From an uncultured Verrucomicrobiota bacterium (GTDB taxonomy: Bacteria > Verrucomicrobiota > Verrucomicrobiia > Verrucomicrobiales > Verrucomicrobiaceae): DNA of 64,000 bases. The DNA lies in the NCBI GenBank assembly GCA_903848465.1, contig CAINGK010000162.1, positions 1 to 64,000 on the forward strand, in the 5' to 3' direction. Both the position numbers and the translations under genes were made by a program. Of this stretch, positions 16,927 to 27,172 are shown piece by piece; position 1 is the first letter of the stretch; every line of letters begins with the position of its first letter. Under the pieces are notes generated by a model. The model worked only from the letters and a program-made list of their open reading frames with translations. It made no database searches and was not told the origin of the DNA.

Positions 16927-19900
16927 AGACTGTCAATGCACGGCGCAGATCCGGGCTTGGAGCCACCCGGAAGCTTTCATCCAGCTCAAGTCGCGCTTTA
17001 TGTCCGTTCTGAGAAATCTCAAGGAAGACAGGCAGCGCTCCAGGGTGTGCGAGAAGCACCTCCTGAATGCGTTCGAGGTCGGTTTCGTCGTGCTGCTTGG
17101 TATTGAGCTTCAAGACGTACGGTTTGGGCGGAGCAATCGGCTTGGGCGGTGGTGGCTCGGAAGGATCGGGATCGCTGGCGTTGCGCGGTTTCGCAGCCTT
17201 GGGCTTGAGCAGCGTGGCACCATTGAGAGTGACGCGGTTTCCATCGGTCTTCTGATCCTTGCTGACACGCACGCGCAGAGAGAGCACGGCGCCATCTGCG
17301 AGCACATCCTTGAGCTTTTCGTAGTCGTCGCTCCAACACATCATCTCGACCTGGCCGGTAAAATCTTCGAACTTGCAGGTGGCGAAGGGGCGGTTGTCGC
17401 GCTTGGAGTAGCGCACCTCGAGCTGGCTCATGATGCCCGCGATGGAAATGGTCTGCGCTTTCTCCTTGGTGTCGATCTCCTCAATGGCGGCGATCTTGAT
17501 AAGCTTCGGCGCATCAAAATGCCCACGGTAGCTATCGAGCGGATGACCACTGACGTAGAAGCCCAGGAGTTCTTTTTCGAAGGCGAGAACCTCATCGGTG
17601 CTCCACACGATGGAGGGCGCTGCAGCCTCGTTCTTCTTGGATTTGGGCTTTGCCAGATCGAAGTCATCAAAGAGGCCGCCCTGGCCCGCTTTTTTGTCCT
17701 TCTGCATGGACGCCGCAGAAGCGAGCACCTGCTCGAGTTTGGCGAACATCACGGCGCGCGGCTCTTTGGTGAAGTCGAAGGCTCCCGCTTTGACGAGGGA
17801 CTCCATGAGCTTCTTGTTCACCGCGCGATTGTCCAAACGGGCAGCGAAATCTTCGAGGCTGGTAAAGAGGCCGTTCTTCTCACGCTCGGCGATGGCCGCC
17901 TCCATGGCACCTTCACCGACGTTCTTGATGGCGCTGAGTCCATAGCGAATGGAGTTCGGCAAATCGTAGCCCGATTTGGGTGCTTCATCCGTGGCGACCA
18001 CGGCTTCCTTGCTGAACTCAGGGGCGAACTTGAGGGAGGATTTGTTGACGTCAGGAGGCAGCACTTTGATGCCCATCTCGAAACACTCGCTGACGAAGTT
18101 GGCGATCTTGTCGGGATTGCTGATTTCAAAGCTGAGCACCGCCGCCATGAACTCGACGGGAAAGTTTGCCTTCAAGTAGGCCGTGCGATACGTGACGATC
18201 CCGTAGGCTGCGGAGTGGGACTTGTTGAAGCCGTATTGCGCGAATTTTTCGAGCAAGTCGAAGATGGAGTTCGCGAGCTTGGCGTGGATGTCGTTGGTCT
18301 TGAGACAGCCTTCGACGAAGATGAGACGCTGGCGGGCCATCTCAGCGGCGTCCTTTTTACCCATCGCTCGGCGGAGCAAGTCAGCTTGTCCAAGTGAGAA
18401 ACCGGCGAGCAAGTTGGCCGCCTGCATGACCTGCTCCTGATAGACCAGAATGCCATAGGTCTCTTTGGAGATTTTCTCCAGCAGCGGGTGGGGGTAGTCC
18501 ACCTTCTCCTCACCCTTTTTACGTTTGATGTAGTCGGGAATGAACTGCATCGGGCCGGGACGATAGAGCGCCAGAATAGCGATGATTTCCTCGATGGTAT
18601 CAGGGCCGAGCTGTTTGCAGGTGTTGACCATCCCGCCAGATTCCATCTGGAAGACAGCGACTGTTTCGCCGCGTTTGATGAGATCAAAGGTCTTCTTGTC
18701 TTCGAGCGGCGCTTCAGACACTCTGAAGCCGTGGATGCGCTTTTGGATCCAATGCTCGGCTTCGTGGATCACCGTCAGCGTTTTGAGGCCGAGGAAGTCC
18801 ATCTTGAGCATGCCTAGCTCGGTGAGCGGCTTCATCGCATACTGCGAGAGGATGGCGTCTTCTTTGTCGCGCGTGAGAGCGATGAAATTGTCGAGACGGC
18901 GATCACCAATGACAACACCGGCGGCGTGGACACCCGTGCCGCGAGTGAGGCCTTCGAGGAAGGTGGCATGCCGCCAGAGTTCCTGCGCATTGCCGTCGGT
19001 CTCGAGCTTAGCGGCGAGGTCAGGGTTTTTCTTCACCGACTCCTCCAGGTCGATGTTTAGCTCGTTCGGGATCATCTTCGACAGCGCGTCGCTGTCGCCG
19101 TAGCTCCAGCCCATCACGCGGCCGACGTCGCGGATGACTGATTTGGCCCCCATGGTGCCGAAGGTGATGATATGGCAGACGCTGAGGTCGCCGTATTTTT
19201 CGCGGACGTACTGGATGACCTCGGGCCGACGTGTCTGGCAGAAGTCGATGTCGATATCGGGAGGGCTGACACGCTCGGGGTTGAGGAATCGTTCGAACAC
19301 GAGTTCGAAGCGTAGCGGGTCAATGTCCGTGATGCCGAGACAGTAGGCGACGAGCGAACCGGCGGCAGAACCACGACCGGGGCCGACGGGGATGTCGTGC
19401 TCGCGCGCCCAGTTGATGAAGTCCCAGACGATGAGGAAGTAACTGGTGAAGTTTTTCTCTTTCAGCAGGGCGAGCTCGACTTCCATGCGATGATGCAGCA
19501 CCTCATCATTGAGTGCGCGGCTGCGGCCATAGCGGTTTTCCAAGCCCTCCTGGGTCAGCCTGCGCAGGTATTCATTACGATCCCCGCCATCAGGCATGGG
19601 ATACTGCGGGTAGCGGTCGATGCTGGTGGAGTCGAGGTGGATCTTGAGGTCACAGCGTTCGGCGATTTCGAGCGTGGCGTCGCAGGCCTCCGGCACCTCG
19701 GAGAAGAGGGCGCGCATTTCCTGGGCGGTCTTGAAATAGACCTCCGGGGAGTAGGTCATGCGGTTCTGATCGTAGATGCTCGCGCCGGTGCCGATGCAGA
19801 TCATGATGTCGTGGGACTCGTGATCGCTGCGATTGAGGAAATGCACGTCGTTAGTGGCGACGGTCTTCAGATCGTACTGCTTGCCCCACTCGATCATCTG

Positions 19901-20470
19901 GCGCGCGCTTTTGCGCTGGGCCTCCATGTTGTGGTCCTGGATTTCGAGGTAGAAATTTTCAGGGCCGAAGATGTCGCGAAACTCCAGCAGGCTTTTTTCC
20001 GCCTCGTCCTTGCGGTCGGAGAGCAGGAGTTCATTGATTTCGCCGTTGATGCAGCCGCTGAGGCAGATGAGGCCCTTCGCGTGCTCGCGCAGGGCGTCTT
20101 TGTCCACGCGGGGCTTGTACCACTGGCCGTCGAGGTGCCCCTTGGTGATCAGCTTGGAGAGGTTTTCGAAGCCTTCGTTGCTGGCGGCCAACAGGGTGAG
20201 ATGAGAGGAGCGTTTGCGGCCCGGCACTTCGTTTTTGTCCGCCATGGAACCGGGAGCCAGGTAGGCTTCACAGCCGATGATGCTCTTCACTTTGGCCTTT
20301 TTGGCGGCCATGTAGAAGTCGATGGCCCCGTAGAGGTTGCCGTGGTCGGTCATGGCCACGGCGGGCATTTCCAGCTCCTTCACGCGTTTCATGAGCGCAT
20401 CAATGCGCACGGCTCCGTCTAGCAGAGAGTACTCGGTGTGAAGATGGAGATGGACGAAGGAGTCTGGCAT
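16919..20470 (-). CDS. dnaE: DNA polymerase III alpha subunit
   Basis: The 1183-residue replicative polymerase. The N-terminal PHP domain opens [17 protein letters not shown]. The Pol3 palm has [17 protein letters not shown] and the catalytic acidic strand [13 protein letters not shown]. The fingers region includes [11 protein letters not shown] and [15 protein letters not shown] helix-hairpin-helix ([15 protein letters not shown]) precedes a C-terminal OB fold ([17 protein letters not shown]). Length and layout are those of DnaE1. A PxxP-rich linker sits near residue 1095. It is probably the first gene of a dnaE / methyltransferase / sirtuin unit. Confidence 0.97.
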   Translation of the reverse strand: MPDSFVHLHLHTEYSLLDGAVRIDALMKRVKELEMPAVAMTDHGNLYGAIDFYMAAKKAKVKSIIGCEAYLAPGSMADKNEVPGRKRSSHLTLLAASNEGFENLSKLITKGHLDGQWYKPRVDKDALREHAKGLICLSGCINGEINELLLSDRKDEAEKSLLEFRDIFGPENFYLEIQDHNMEAQRKSARQMIEWGKQYDLKTVATNDVHFLNRSDHESHDIMICIGTGASIYDQNRMTYSPEVYFKTAQEMRALFSEVPEACDATLEIAERCDLKIHLDSTSIDRYPQYPMPDGGDRNEYLRRLTQEGLENRYGRSRALNDEVLHHRMEVELALLKEKNFTSYFLIVWDFINWAREHDIPVGPGRGSAAGSLVAYCLGITDIDPLRFELVFERFLNPERVSPPDIDIDFCQTRRPEVIQYVREKYGDLSVCHIITFGTMGAKSVIRDVGRVMGWSYGDSDALSKMIPNELNIDLEESVKKNPDLAAKLETDGNAQELWRHATFLEGLTRGTGVHAAGVVIGDRRLDNFIALTRDKEDAILSQYAMKPLTELGMLKMDFLGLKTLTVIHEAEHWIQKRIHGFRVSEAPLEDKKTFDLIKRGETVAVFQMESGGMVNTCKQLGPDTIEEIIAILALYRPGPMQFIPDYIKRKKGEEKVDYPHPLLEKISKETYGILVYQEQVMQAANLLAGFSLGQADLLRRAMGKKDAAEMARQRLIFVEGCLKTNDIHAKLANSIFDLLEKFAQYGFNKSHSAAYGIVTYRTAYLKANFPVEFMAAVLSFEISNPDKIANFVSECFEMGIKVLPPDVNKSSLKFAPEFSKEAVVATDEAPKSGYDLPNSIRYGLSAIKNVGEGAMEAAIAEREKNGLFTSLEDFAARLDNRAVNKKLMESLVKAGAFDFTKEPRAVMFAKLEQVLASAASMQKDKKAGQGGLFDDFDLAKPKSKKNEAAAPSIVWSTDEVLAFEKELLGFYVSGHPLDSYRGHFDAPKLIKIAAIEEIDTKEKAQTISIAGIMSQLEVRYSKRDNRPFATCKFEDFTGQVEMMCWSDDYEKLKDVLADGAVLSLRVRVSKDQKTDGNRVTLNGATLLKPKAAKPRNASDPDPSEPPPPKPIAPPKPYVLKLNTKQHDETDLERIQEVLLAHPGALPVFLEISQNGHKARLELDESFRVAPSPDLRRALTVWL

Positions 20471-20524
20471 GGGGCGGGGGAGAGGATTAACGCCGCCTGG
20501 AAGGGGTGAACAAGTCCGAGTTGT

Positions 20525-21256
20525 TCACAATTGGCTATCACCCGGTTTGCGGTGAGCACGATGATGATGGCGAAAGCGGTTGAGCAACCGACTGCCGATG
20601 AATCCCAGGATGCATGCCACAGCTAGTATGACGATGACATAGACTTCATTCGCCCTGGGTGGCGAAGAGTCCGCCGGGGGGGCTGTGGCGATGACGTGAA
20701 GTTGAAACGGGCGGCTGGTTTCGCCAGGAAAGATCACCTGCGGGCGAAGCTCGGTCTTTCCCGCCTGGGTGTGCAGCAGGATCAGGCTGGTGTTGGCCTC
20801 TTTGGCAAAGTCGATCTGAAAAGTGGCGGCATCCGCTGGCAGCTCGCCGCTGGCCGTGGCGAGCAAATGGACTTCCTGAGTGTCGGCTTTCAGGGGGGTG
20901 TTGTCCGCACCGTCTATGGCCTGAACTTTGCAGGCTGGCAGCGCGGCTTTTTTTCCATCAAACAGCACCCCCAACGAACTGGTGAGGTATTGCTGCGCTT
21001 TTTCATGGGTCGCAGCGACCTGCTCCGGCGTCTGCTCCAAATACCACGAGGCCGGAACCGGCGGCAGCGAGGTGGGATCGGCAGCGAGGAAGGTGCGTGG
21101 ATCGACATTGATGCGCAGGGTGTAGCCGCCAGCGGAGTTGAATTCCGCTTCGACGGTCATATTGGGCACCACATGGGCATGTACGACGCCAGCAACTGCC
21201 AGGAGCGCCAGGAAAGCCGCCCCTAACACCCGCCTGCGAAAAAACCGATGCATCAT
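20525..21256 (-). CDS. Exported protein with C-terminal membrane anchor, unknown function
   Basis: A 243-residue protein I do not recognise. It has a signal peptide (VLGAAFLALLAVAGVVHAHV), an extracytoplasmic beta-rich body (about 27-195), one transmembrane helix (VYVIVILAVACILGFIG, about 203-222) and a short basic, His-rich cytoplasmic tail (RFRHHHRAHRKP). It is presumably held on the outer face of the inner membrane. It stands 54 bp upstream of dnaE on the same strand, so it could share a transcript, and is divergent from the FHA-cyclase gene. The His-rich tail might bind metal, but that is speculation. Confidence 0.7.
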   Translation of the reverse strand: MMHRFFRRRVLGAAFLALLAVAGVVHAHVVPNMTVEAEFNSAGGYTLRINVDPRTFLAADPTSLPPVPASWYLEQTPEQVAATHEKAQQYLTSSLGVLFDGKKAALPACKVQAIDGADNTPLKADTQEVHLLATASGELPADAATFQIDFAKEANTSLILLHTQAGKTELRPQVIFPGETSRPFQLHVIATAPPADSSPPRANEVYVIVILAVACILGFIGSRLLNRFRHHHRAHRKPGDSQL

Positions 21257-21456
21257 AACCTATGGTGGAGACGCCCGTGGCAATGGCAAATACATCGTCA
21301 CGACAAGCCGTGAACCCGGTCGAATTAAAAAGTTGCTTTTCAGGATCAATCGAGACTCTCGAAAGAACCTGCGAAAAACCTTGTAGCTGGAACACGACCG
21401 CGCTTGACTTACGGCGTGTAAATTGCTTCAAAAGAGCATTCCGTTTAATCACCTGC

Positions 21457-22386
21457 ATGGGCGCCACACTCAAATCACTGGAGAAAGAACTCGAGATCAC
21501 TCTCGAAGACTTCAATCTGGTCGGACGCAGCCCGGATGCCAGCATCCGCTTGGTGGACGGCGGGGTCTCGCGCCAGCATGCCACCATTCGGCGTGACGGG
21601 CAGTTGTTCTGGGTTTCTGATCTAGGCAGCGCTAACGGCAGCTTCGTCAACGACGTGGCCGTGACCACGGCGCGTGCGCTGCGGCATGGGGACCGTGTGC
21701 AGTTTGGCACCAGCACCTTTATTTTTGACAGCCAGGACGAAGAACGTCCCTCTGGTGAGACCACCAGCAACGTCAGCACGCAGTCGCTCCACACCATCGC
21801 GCTGCCGGTCAAGACGGTCCGGGCCACCCTGCTCGTGGGCGATCTGCGCAACTTCACCACCATTTCCTCCCAGCTCAGCGCTGAGGAAGTGGCTGCCATG
21901 CTGCGCGAGTGGTATGCGCAGTGCGAAAAAGTCCTGAAAACGCGTGATGCCATCATCGACAAGTTCATCGGCGACGGTGTTTTTGCCTACTGGCCGGGAG
22001 ATGACATCTCTTCGCGGGTGAAGGCCACCGAGGCCGCCAAAATTCTCAGCAGCCCCGAATCCAATGAATCGCCCAAGCGCAAATGGCTGAAGGAGAACAT
22101 GAATCTGGAAGTGCATTGCCACATCGGTTTGAACATTGGCGATGTCGCTCTGGGGGCCATGGGGCGCGGAGTGAACACCGCCGTGGGTGAAGCGGTGAAT
22201 GTGACCTTCCGCATCGAGAGCCTGACCCGCAAACTGCAGGTGCCAGTGCTCGCTGGCGCGCCGTTTCTCAATGGCTGGGCAGAAGGTCTGCAGCTCTACC
22301 AAAACGCCGGCATCCACCCGGTGAAGGGCCAGCCTGATCCTGTCGAGGTCTATTCGCTGATCGACGTGCCGACGATGTCCTTCTAG
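21457..22386 (+). CDS. FHA domain - class III adenylate/guanylate cyclase fusion
   Basis: About 309 residues. Residues 1-95 are an FHA phosphothreonine-binding domain: LVGRSPDASIRL, GVSRQHATIRR, DLGSANGSFVND, DRVQFG. Residues about 120-300 are a class III cyclase: metal Asp in VGDLRNFTTI, KFIGDGVFAYW with the second metal Asp and the purine-contacting Lys, then AVGEAVNVTFRIESL. The second purine-specificity position, usually Asp before Tyr-Thr, is not Asp here, so the ATP or GTP choice is open. It probably makes cyclic nucleotide in response to a Ser/Thr-phosphorylated partner. ATG 21457 begins directly before the FHA domain; a longer frame exists upstream without matching residues. Confidence 0.87.
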   Translation: MGATLKSLEKELEITLEDFNLVGRSPDASIRLVDGGVSRQHATIRRDGQLFWVSDLGSANGSFVNDVAVTTARALRHGDRVQFGTSTFIFDSQDEERPSGETTSNVSTQSLHTIALPVKTVRATLLVGDLRNFTTISSQLSAEEVAAMLREWYAQCEKVLKTRDAIIDKFIGDGVFAYWPGDDISSRVKATEAAKILSSPESNESPKRKWLKENMNLEVHCHIGLNIGDVALGAMGRGVNTAVGEAVNVTFRIESLTRKLQVPVLAGAPFLNGWAEGLQLYQNAGIHPVKGQPDPVEVYSLIDVPTMSF

Positions 22387-22892
22387 GACTTCTCGCGGTC
22401 CAGCAGGCGCTGCATGTCTGCGCGCGTCATGCGGTAGAGCAGCCACTCGCTCATTCGTTTGGCACCGATGCGCTGCTCATACACCTGCTGTGCATTCACG
22501 TTCCAATCGAGCGCCGTCCACTCCACACGGCCGCAGCCACGCTCATGCGCGAGGCTGACCACTTTTTTGAGCAGGGCACCGCCCACTCCTCCTTTGCGCC
22601 GCTCCGGCAGGACAAACAGGTCTTCGAGATACAAGGTCGGCAACGCCAGAAAGCTTGAGTAGGTCTCCACGAGGATCATGTAGCCACAGGGCTGCGTGTC
22701 CTCGTTCACAAACGCCAGCCAGACCTCGATGCGCGGCCTTGCGCTCAGGGCGTCTTCGACCAGACGTGCTTGAGCAGCTTCGTCAGGAGGCGGTAGCTTC
22801 TCAAACTCTGCGAGCGCTATGACCAACCGGCAAAACGCCGCAGTGTGTTTGTGCGTGAGGGGACGCAGCTCAATTTTCAGCGCCGCGCTCAT
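22383..22892 (-). CDS. GNAT-family N-acetyltransferase
   Basis: 169 residues with the GNAT fold. The substrate strand VWLAFVNEDTQPCGYMIL leads to LYLEDLFVLPERRKGGVGGALL, the acetyl-CoA pyrophosphate loop (R/Q-x-x-G-x-G/A pattern as RRKGGVG). GRVEWTALDWN and YEQRIGAKRMSEW complete the C-terminal half. This resembles the diamine/spermidine acetyltransferase group, but the acceptor cannot be told from sequence. Its ATG overlaps the miaB stop (22889-22892), implying coupling; its stop overlaps the convergent cyclase stop. Confidence 0.85.
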   Translation of the reverse strand: MSAALKIELRPLTHKHTAAFCRLVIALAEFEKLPPPDEAAQARLVEDALSARPRIEVWLAFVNEDTQPCGYMILVETYSSFLALPTLYLEDLFVLPERRKGGVGGALLKKVVSLAHERGCGRVEWTALDWNVNAQQVYEQRIGAKRMSEWLLYRMTRADMQRLLDREKS

Positions 22893-24247
22893 GCATGCAG
22901 CACCGGATCTCCAAACAAGGTGAAGTGACCTGCCTCAGCGATGCGGACTTTGAAAATCTCCCCTGTGTGGCGCTCAGGATTGCCGTCGAAGACCACGATG
23001 CGGTTTGAGCCTGTGCGGCCGGTGAGCCGCTGGTCGTTCGTCTTGCTCGGTCCTTCGCAGAGGATTTCGACCTCTTTTCCCACGAGGGCATCGTACATCG
23101 GCAGTGCGATGCGGTTCACCAGCCCGAGCAGATCCTGGTTCCGCTCCTCCTTCACTCGTTCCGGCACCTGGGTGGACTCCTCCATCTCCGCCGCAGGCGT
23201 GCCACGGCGTTTGGAATAACGAAACACGAAGGCGTTGTCGAAGCCGATGTTTTCAAACATCTGCCGCGTCTCCAGGTAGTTCTCCTCCGTCTCGCCGGGG
23301 AAACCCACGATGACATCCGTGGTCACCGCGATGTCTGGGCGTGCCTCACGGATGCGTTGCACGAGTTCGGTGAACTTGGCCGCCGTGTAGGGCCGGTGCA
23401 TGCGCTTCAAGATGGCATCGCTGCCGCTTTGCACGGGTAGATGCACATGCTCAGCCAGTTTCGGCAGGTAGGTGAAGGCTTCGATAAGATCCTTTTTGTA
23501 GCCAATCGGGTGCGGGCTGGTGAAGCGAATGCGCTGGATGCCGGGCACCTCATGCACCGCCTCTAGCAGTTGGACGAATGGGCTTTTGCCATCCACTGCG
23601 GGAAATTCATGCCTGCCGTAGAGATTCACGATTTGTCCTAGCAGCGTGACTTCCTTCACCCCACGATCGGCGAGGCGCTTCACTTCTTCGAGGATGTCTG
23701 CGATGGGCCTGCCACGCTCGCCGCCGCGTGTGTAGGGCACGATGCAGAAGGTACACTTCATGTTGCAGCCCTGCATGATGCTCACGAAGGCGCTCGCCTG
23801 CTTTTCTTTCAGCGTGTGGTCACGGATCGTGTTTTGCGAGGCAACCTCCTCCTCGACATCGACGATGGAGAAGCGCTCGTCGTCCATCTGCTTCGCCTCT
23901 TTGGCGCGGATGATTTCGTCCACGTAATCCACCACGCGATGATACTTCTGCGTGCCGACGACGAGGTCCACGTTCGCCTTGCTCACCAGCTCACTGCCGC
24001 GGCTCTGCGCCATGCAGCCCATGAACCCGGTGACCAGTGGTGTGCGCCGCCGCCGCACCATGCCCATCTTGCCAAGCGCTTTTTGCTCCGCCTGATCACG
24101 CACGGAGCAGGTGTTGATCAGCACCACGTCCGCGTCCTCATCACGTGCCGTCATGGTGTAGCCGCGCTCGACGAACATCTGCGACACCTGTTCGGTGTCG
24201 CGCTCGTTCATCTGGCAACCGTAGGTTTTGATGTGGACAAGTGGCAT
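22889..24247 (-). CDS. miaB: tRNA-2-methylthio-N6-isopentenyladenosine synthase
   Basis: A radical-SAM methylthiotransferase that adds a methylthio group to i6A37 in tRNAs reading UNN codons. The N-terminal MTTase domain has the three cluster cysteines in YGCQMN, NTCSVRD and GFMGCMAQSRG. The radical SAM cluster is GCNMKCTFCIVPYTRG. GFPGETEENYLETR and a C-terminal TRAM domain (LTGRTGSNRIVVFDG) complete it. I chose ATG 24245-24247 (MPLVHIKTYGC); the open frame extends 28 codons upstream without family similarity. About 452 residues, a normal length. Confidence 0.95.
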   Translation of the reverse strand: MPLVHIKTYGCQMNERDTEQVSQMFVERGYTMTARDEDADVVLINTCSVRDQAEQKALGKMGMVRRRRTPLVTGFMGCMAQSRGSELVSKANVDLVVGTQKYHRVVDYVDEIIRAKEAKQMDDERFSIVDVEEEVASQNTIRDHTLKEKQASAFVSIMQGCNMKCTFCIVPYTRGGERGRPIADILEEVKRLADRGVKEVTLLGQIVNLYGRHEFPAVDGKSPFVQLLEAVHEVPGIQRIRFTSPHPIGYKKDLIEAFTYLPKLAEHVHLPVQSGSDAILKRMHRPYTAAKFTELVQRIREARPDIAVTTDVIVGFPGETEENYLETRQMFENIGFDNAFVFRYSKRRGTPAAEMEESTQVPERVKEERNQDLLGLVNRIALPMYDALVGKEVEILCEGPSKTNDQRLTGRTGSNRIVVFDGNPERHTGEIFKVRIAEAGHFTLFGDPVLHA

Positions 24248-24314
24248 TGGGGGGTGGGGAGGATACCCATGGCGGGCAAAAAGACAACCTTCAGGCGATT
24301 TTGCCCCGTCCGAG

Positions 24315-24755
24315 TCAGGCCTTGATCTCAAAGATTGCCTCGACTTCCACGGCAGCCCCGGTGGGAAGCTGGGCGAAGCCCAGGGCGCTGCGGGCGTGGT
24401 AGCCGTCGCCTTCTTTGCCGAAGATTTCGTGGAGCAGGTCGGAGCAGCCGTTGATGACGAGGTGCTGGTCGGTGTACTCCAGCGTGGAGTTCACACAGCC
24501 AAGCACCTTGAGGACTTTGAGGCCGTCGAGAGTGCCGTGGGTGTCCCACACCGAGCGCAGCACCTTTTCCGCGCAGTTCTTGGCTGCCTTGTAGCCGTCC
24601 TCCGTCGAAACGCCCGCACCCAGTTTGCCCTTCAGATCGCTGACGTGGCCGGAGGTCAAGAGCTGGTTGCCGCTGCGGATGCAGAGGTTCAGGTAGGCGG
24701 GTGGCTGCTTGGTGAAAACGAGGCCGAGGGATTCTGCTTTTTGCTGGGGTGTCAT
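24315..24755 (-). CDS. RidA/YjgF-family protein
   Basis: 146 residues. RidA-type proteins hydrolyse reactive enamine/imine intermediates such as 2-aminoacrylate formed by PLP enzymes, as trimers. YLNLCIRSGNQLLTSGHVSD, the central VLKVLGCVNST and the C-terminal ARSALGFAQLPTGAAVEVEA match the longer RidA subgroup (YjgH-like) with the conserved Arg of the anion-binding pocket. It is upstream of miaB on the same strand with a 67-bp gap. Confidence 0.9.
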   Translation of the reverse strand: MTPQQKAESLGLVFTKQPPAYLNLCIRSGNQLLTSGHVSDLKGKLGAGVSTEDGYKAAKNCAEKVLRSVWDTHGTLDGLKVLKVLGCVNSTLEYTDQHLVINGCSDLLHEIFGKEGDGYHARSALGFAQLPTGAAVEVEAIFEIKA

Positions 24756-24818
24756 GGTGGAAGTGAGAGGTGGATGCAGAATACGAATTGGAAAACGAAA
24801 ACTGGCAATCAGTTGAGA

Positions 24819-25877
24819 TCACAGCCCCCAGCTCTTCACCTCGCCGCCCATCTGCCACATCAGCTTGTCCAAAGCGAGGCCGAGCTTTTCGCTGCGGCCA
24901 TTGAGCAATCCGGCCCAGCACATGCCTTTGGCGGTGTGGACCATGATCGTGGTGGTTCCAGGCAGTGAGCCGTTGTGCCACCAATTGGGCGCCTTGTTCA
25001 CGTTCCAGCCGCGTGCGTAGCTCTCGCTGACTCCGTGTGTGGTCATGGCATGAATCGAATTTTGGTTGAGCAAAACCGGGAGTTGCGAGGCGAAGCGTAC
25101 CAGATCATCCGCCGTGGCGATCCAGCCACCGTGTGAGTCCATGCGTGTGACATTCATGCTGTAGGCCGCGCCCGGTTTGACCATGAGGTACATCACCTCA
25201 TTCGGCTTCCGCTCCGCCAAAGTGTTGCCTGCAATTTGCATGCTCGTGATGCCACACTGCGACAGCACCTGCTGCGTGATCAGTTTGTCGTAAGGCAGCT
25301 TGAGCACCTTCTCCAGCACGCGGCCCAGGACGCAGTAGCCGAAGTTCGAATAGGCAAAGTGTTCTCCTGGCTTGTGAGTCTGTTTCTGGTTGGTCAGCGT
25401 CCAGGCGATGAGTTCCGCGTGATTCATCTGCGGGTTTTTAAACATGGGATCATCCTTGTCGTTCGCCCAGCCGCCGCTGGTGTGGGTGAGCAACTGATCC
25501 ACGGTGACCGCCGCGACATCGCCCCTGTAATCGCCACCCAGGATGCCCTGCGGGCCGAAGACCCTGCTGTCTGGCTGTAGCAGTCCTCGTTCGATGCACA
25601 TCATCACTGCGGTGGCGGTGATCGGTTTGGAGACACTGGCGATGCGGAAGCGATGCTGCGGCGTGACGGTCTCTGAGCCATCCGCATCAGCGAAACCATA
25701 GGCCGCCTCGAAGTCGATTTTGCCATTCCTTCCATAGGCGATGCTCATGCCCTGAATGCCCTGCTCCCGCAGAAAGCTTTCGGCGATGGCGCGGATCTTC
25801 CCCTCCTCGGACTTGGATGCCGCAACAGCAATAGCCGGCCATGCGGCCAGCGAACTCACAAAGGCGCGTCGTTTCAT
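24819..25877 (-). CDS. Exported beta-lactamase-fold serine hydrolase (class C / esterase type)
   Basis: About 352 residues with a signal or Tat-like start (MKRRAFVSSLAAWPAIAVAA). The SxxK catalytic motif is RIASVSKPIT with Ser81 and Lys84. The YxN motif is AYSNFGYCVLGR. DQLLTHTSGGWAND and the C-terminal WWHNGSLPGTTTIM (His-x-Gly equivalent of KTG) complete the fold. It may act on cell-wall peptides or esters; true beta-lactam hydrolysis cannot be told. The start was set at 25875-25877; the frame continues 45 codons upstream into the divergent gene's region. Confidence 0.85.
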   Translation of the reverse strand: MKRRAFVSSLAAWPAIAVAASKSEEGKIRAIAESFLREQGIQGMSIAYGRNGKIDFEAAYGFADADGSETVTPQHRFRIASVSKPITATAVMMCIERGLLQPDSRVFGPQGILGGDYRGDVAAVTVDQLLTHTSGGWANDKDDPMFKNPQMNHAELIAWTLTNQKQTHKPGEHFAYSNFGYCVLGRVLEKVLKLPYDKLITQQVLSQCGITSMQIAGNTLAERKPNEVMYLMVKPGAAYSMNVTRMDSHGGWIATADDLVRFASQLPVLLNQNSIHAMTTHGVSESYARGWNVNKAPNWWHNGSLPGTTTIMVHTAKGMCWAGLLNGRSEKLGLALDKLMWQMGGEVKSWGL

Positions 25878-25929
25878 ACGAACCATATCACACCTTGACG
25901 CCCTGCTGCCGTCAACGAAAACATCCTGC

Positions 25930-27165
25930 ATGCTCCGGTTTCTCATTCTGCCAACCCTTCTTGCTCTCAGCGTCCATGCCCAGACCGTGGATACCAGCAC
26001 GCTCACTGGCAAAGTCGTCTGCGGCTATCAGGGCTGGTTCCGGTGTGAAGGGGATGGCAGCAACAATGGCTGGCATCATTACGCGGCAGGGAAAACCTTT
26101 GAGCCAGGGCACTCGCACATCGAGCTGTGGCCGGATGTGAGTGAGCTGCCCAAAGAAGCCCGCGTGACGACGCCGTTCAAGCATGCCGATGGCAGCACCG
26201 CCGAAGTCTTCAGCTCCGTCCACCCAGCCGTCGTGCAGCTTCATTTCAAGTGGATGCGTGACTATGGCATCGACGGTGCCTTTGTGCAGCGCTTCGCCGG
26301 CACCACACGGGACAAGCGCTTCCGTGAACCGATGGATCAGGTGCTCGCGCACTGCCAGGAGGCGGCAAAGGCGAACGGGCGCGGCCTGACGCTGATGTAT
26401 GACCTCAGCGGCATCAAGGAAGACGGCATTCAGCTCGTCATCGACGACTGGAAGCGCCTCATCACCGAAAAGCGCCTCGACCCCAAAGTTTCAGCATATT
26501 TCAAACATCACGGCAAACCCCTCGTCGCCTTGTGGGGCCTCGGCTTCAATGACCGCGCGCCGATGCTCGAAGAGTGGTCGCGCCTGATCACCTTCCTGCG
26601 TGACGATCCCGAATTCGGCGGCTGCGCCATCATGCTGGGCGTGCCCTACTACTGGCGCACGCTCGACCATGACTGCATCAAAGATCCCCGACTGCTCGAA
26701 CTCATTGCCCGTGCGGACATCGTCAGTCCCTGGGCGGTCGGACGGTTTGGCACGTCTAAGGACGCCGCCAGTCGCGGAGAGAAATATTTGAAACCCGACA
26801 TCGCCTGGTGCGCTGAGCACAAGCTCGATTACCTGCCAGTCATCTTCCCCGGCTTTAGCTGGACCAACCTCTCAAAGTCACGCAACCAGGAAGCCAAGTT
26901 TGACGCGATCCCACGGCGGGGCGGCGAGTTTCTCTGGTCCCAGGCGCTCGCGGCCAAACAGGCTGGAGCACAGATGCTCTACGTCGCCATGTTTGATGAA
27001 CTGGATGAAGGCACCGCCATTTTCAAAACCGACAATCATCCGCCCGTGGGAGACAGCAGCTTCCTCGCTGAGCCGGATCTGCCGAACGATCACTACCTCT
27101 GGCTGACGGGTATGCTGGGCAAACTGCTGCGTGGTGAAGCGGCGGAGGCGATGCCCAAGCGCTGA
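25930..27165 (+). CDS. Exported GH71/GH99-like protein
   Basis: About 411 residues with a signal peptide (MLRFLILPTLLALSVHAQ). VCGYQGWFRCEGDGSNNGW, then HYAAGKTFEPGH, is the hallmark opening of the bacterial GH71/99-like proteins. VVQLHFKWMRDYGIDGAFVQ and ALWGLGFNDR form the barrel, and YVAMFDELDEGTAIFK places acidic residues near the C-terminal end. Related enzymes act on alpha-1,3-glucan (GH71) or alpha-mannan (GH99). The substrate here is unknown. Divergent from the beta-lactamase-fold gene, with 52 bp between the starts. Confidence 0.8.
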   Translation: MLRFLILPTLLALSVHAQTVDTSTLTGKVVCGYQGWFRCEGDGSNNGWHHYAAGKTFEPGHSHIELWPDVSELPKEARVTTPFKHADGSTAEVFSSVHPAVVQLHFKWMRDYGIDGAFVQRFAGTTRDKRFREPMDQVLAHCQEAAKANGRGLTLMYDLSGIKEDGIQLVIDDWKRLITEKRLDPKVSAYFKHHGKPLVALWGLGFNDRAPMLEEWSRLITFLRDDPEFGGCAIMLGVPYYWRTLDHDCIKDPRLLELIARADIVSPWAVGRFGTSKDAASRGEKYLKPDIAWCAEHKLDYLPVIFPGFSWTNLSKSRNQEAKFDAIPRRGGEFLWSQALAAKQAGAQMLYVAMFDELDEGTAIFKTDNHPPVGDSSFLAEPDLPNDHYLWLTGMLGKLLRGEAAEAMPKR

Positions 27166-27172
27166 GCTTGAA

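Noticed and set aside
17000..18397. 465-codon open frame on the plus strand
   Set aside because: It lies fully antisense to dnaE, has no family-like motif and follows from high GC codon bias.
21404..21432. Promoter for the FHA-cyclase gene (TTGACT with TTCAAA 17 nt later)
   Set aside because: The -10 is too poor and a different spacing is equally possible; not listed as a feature.
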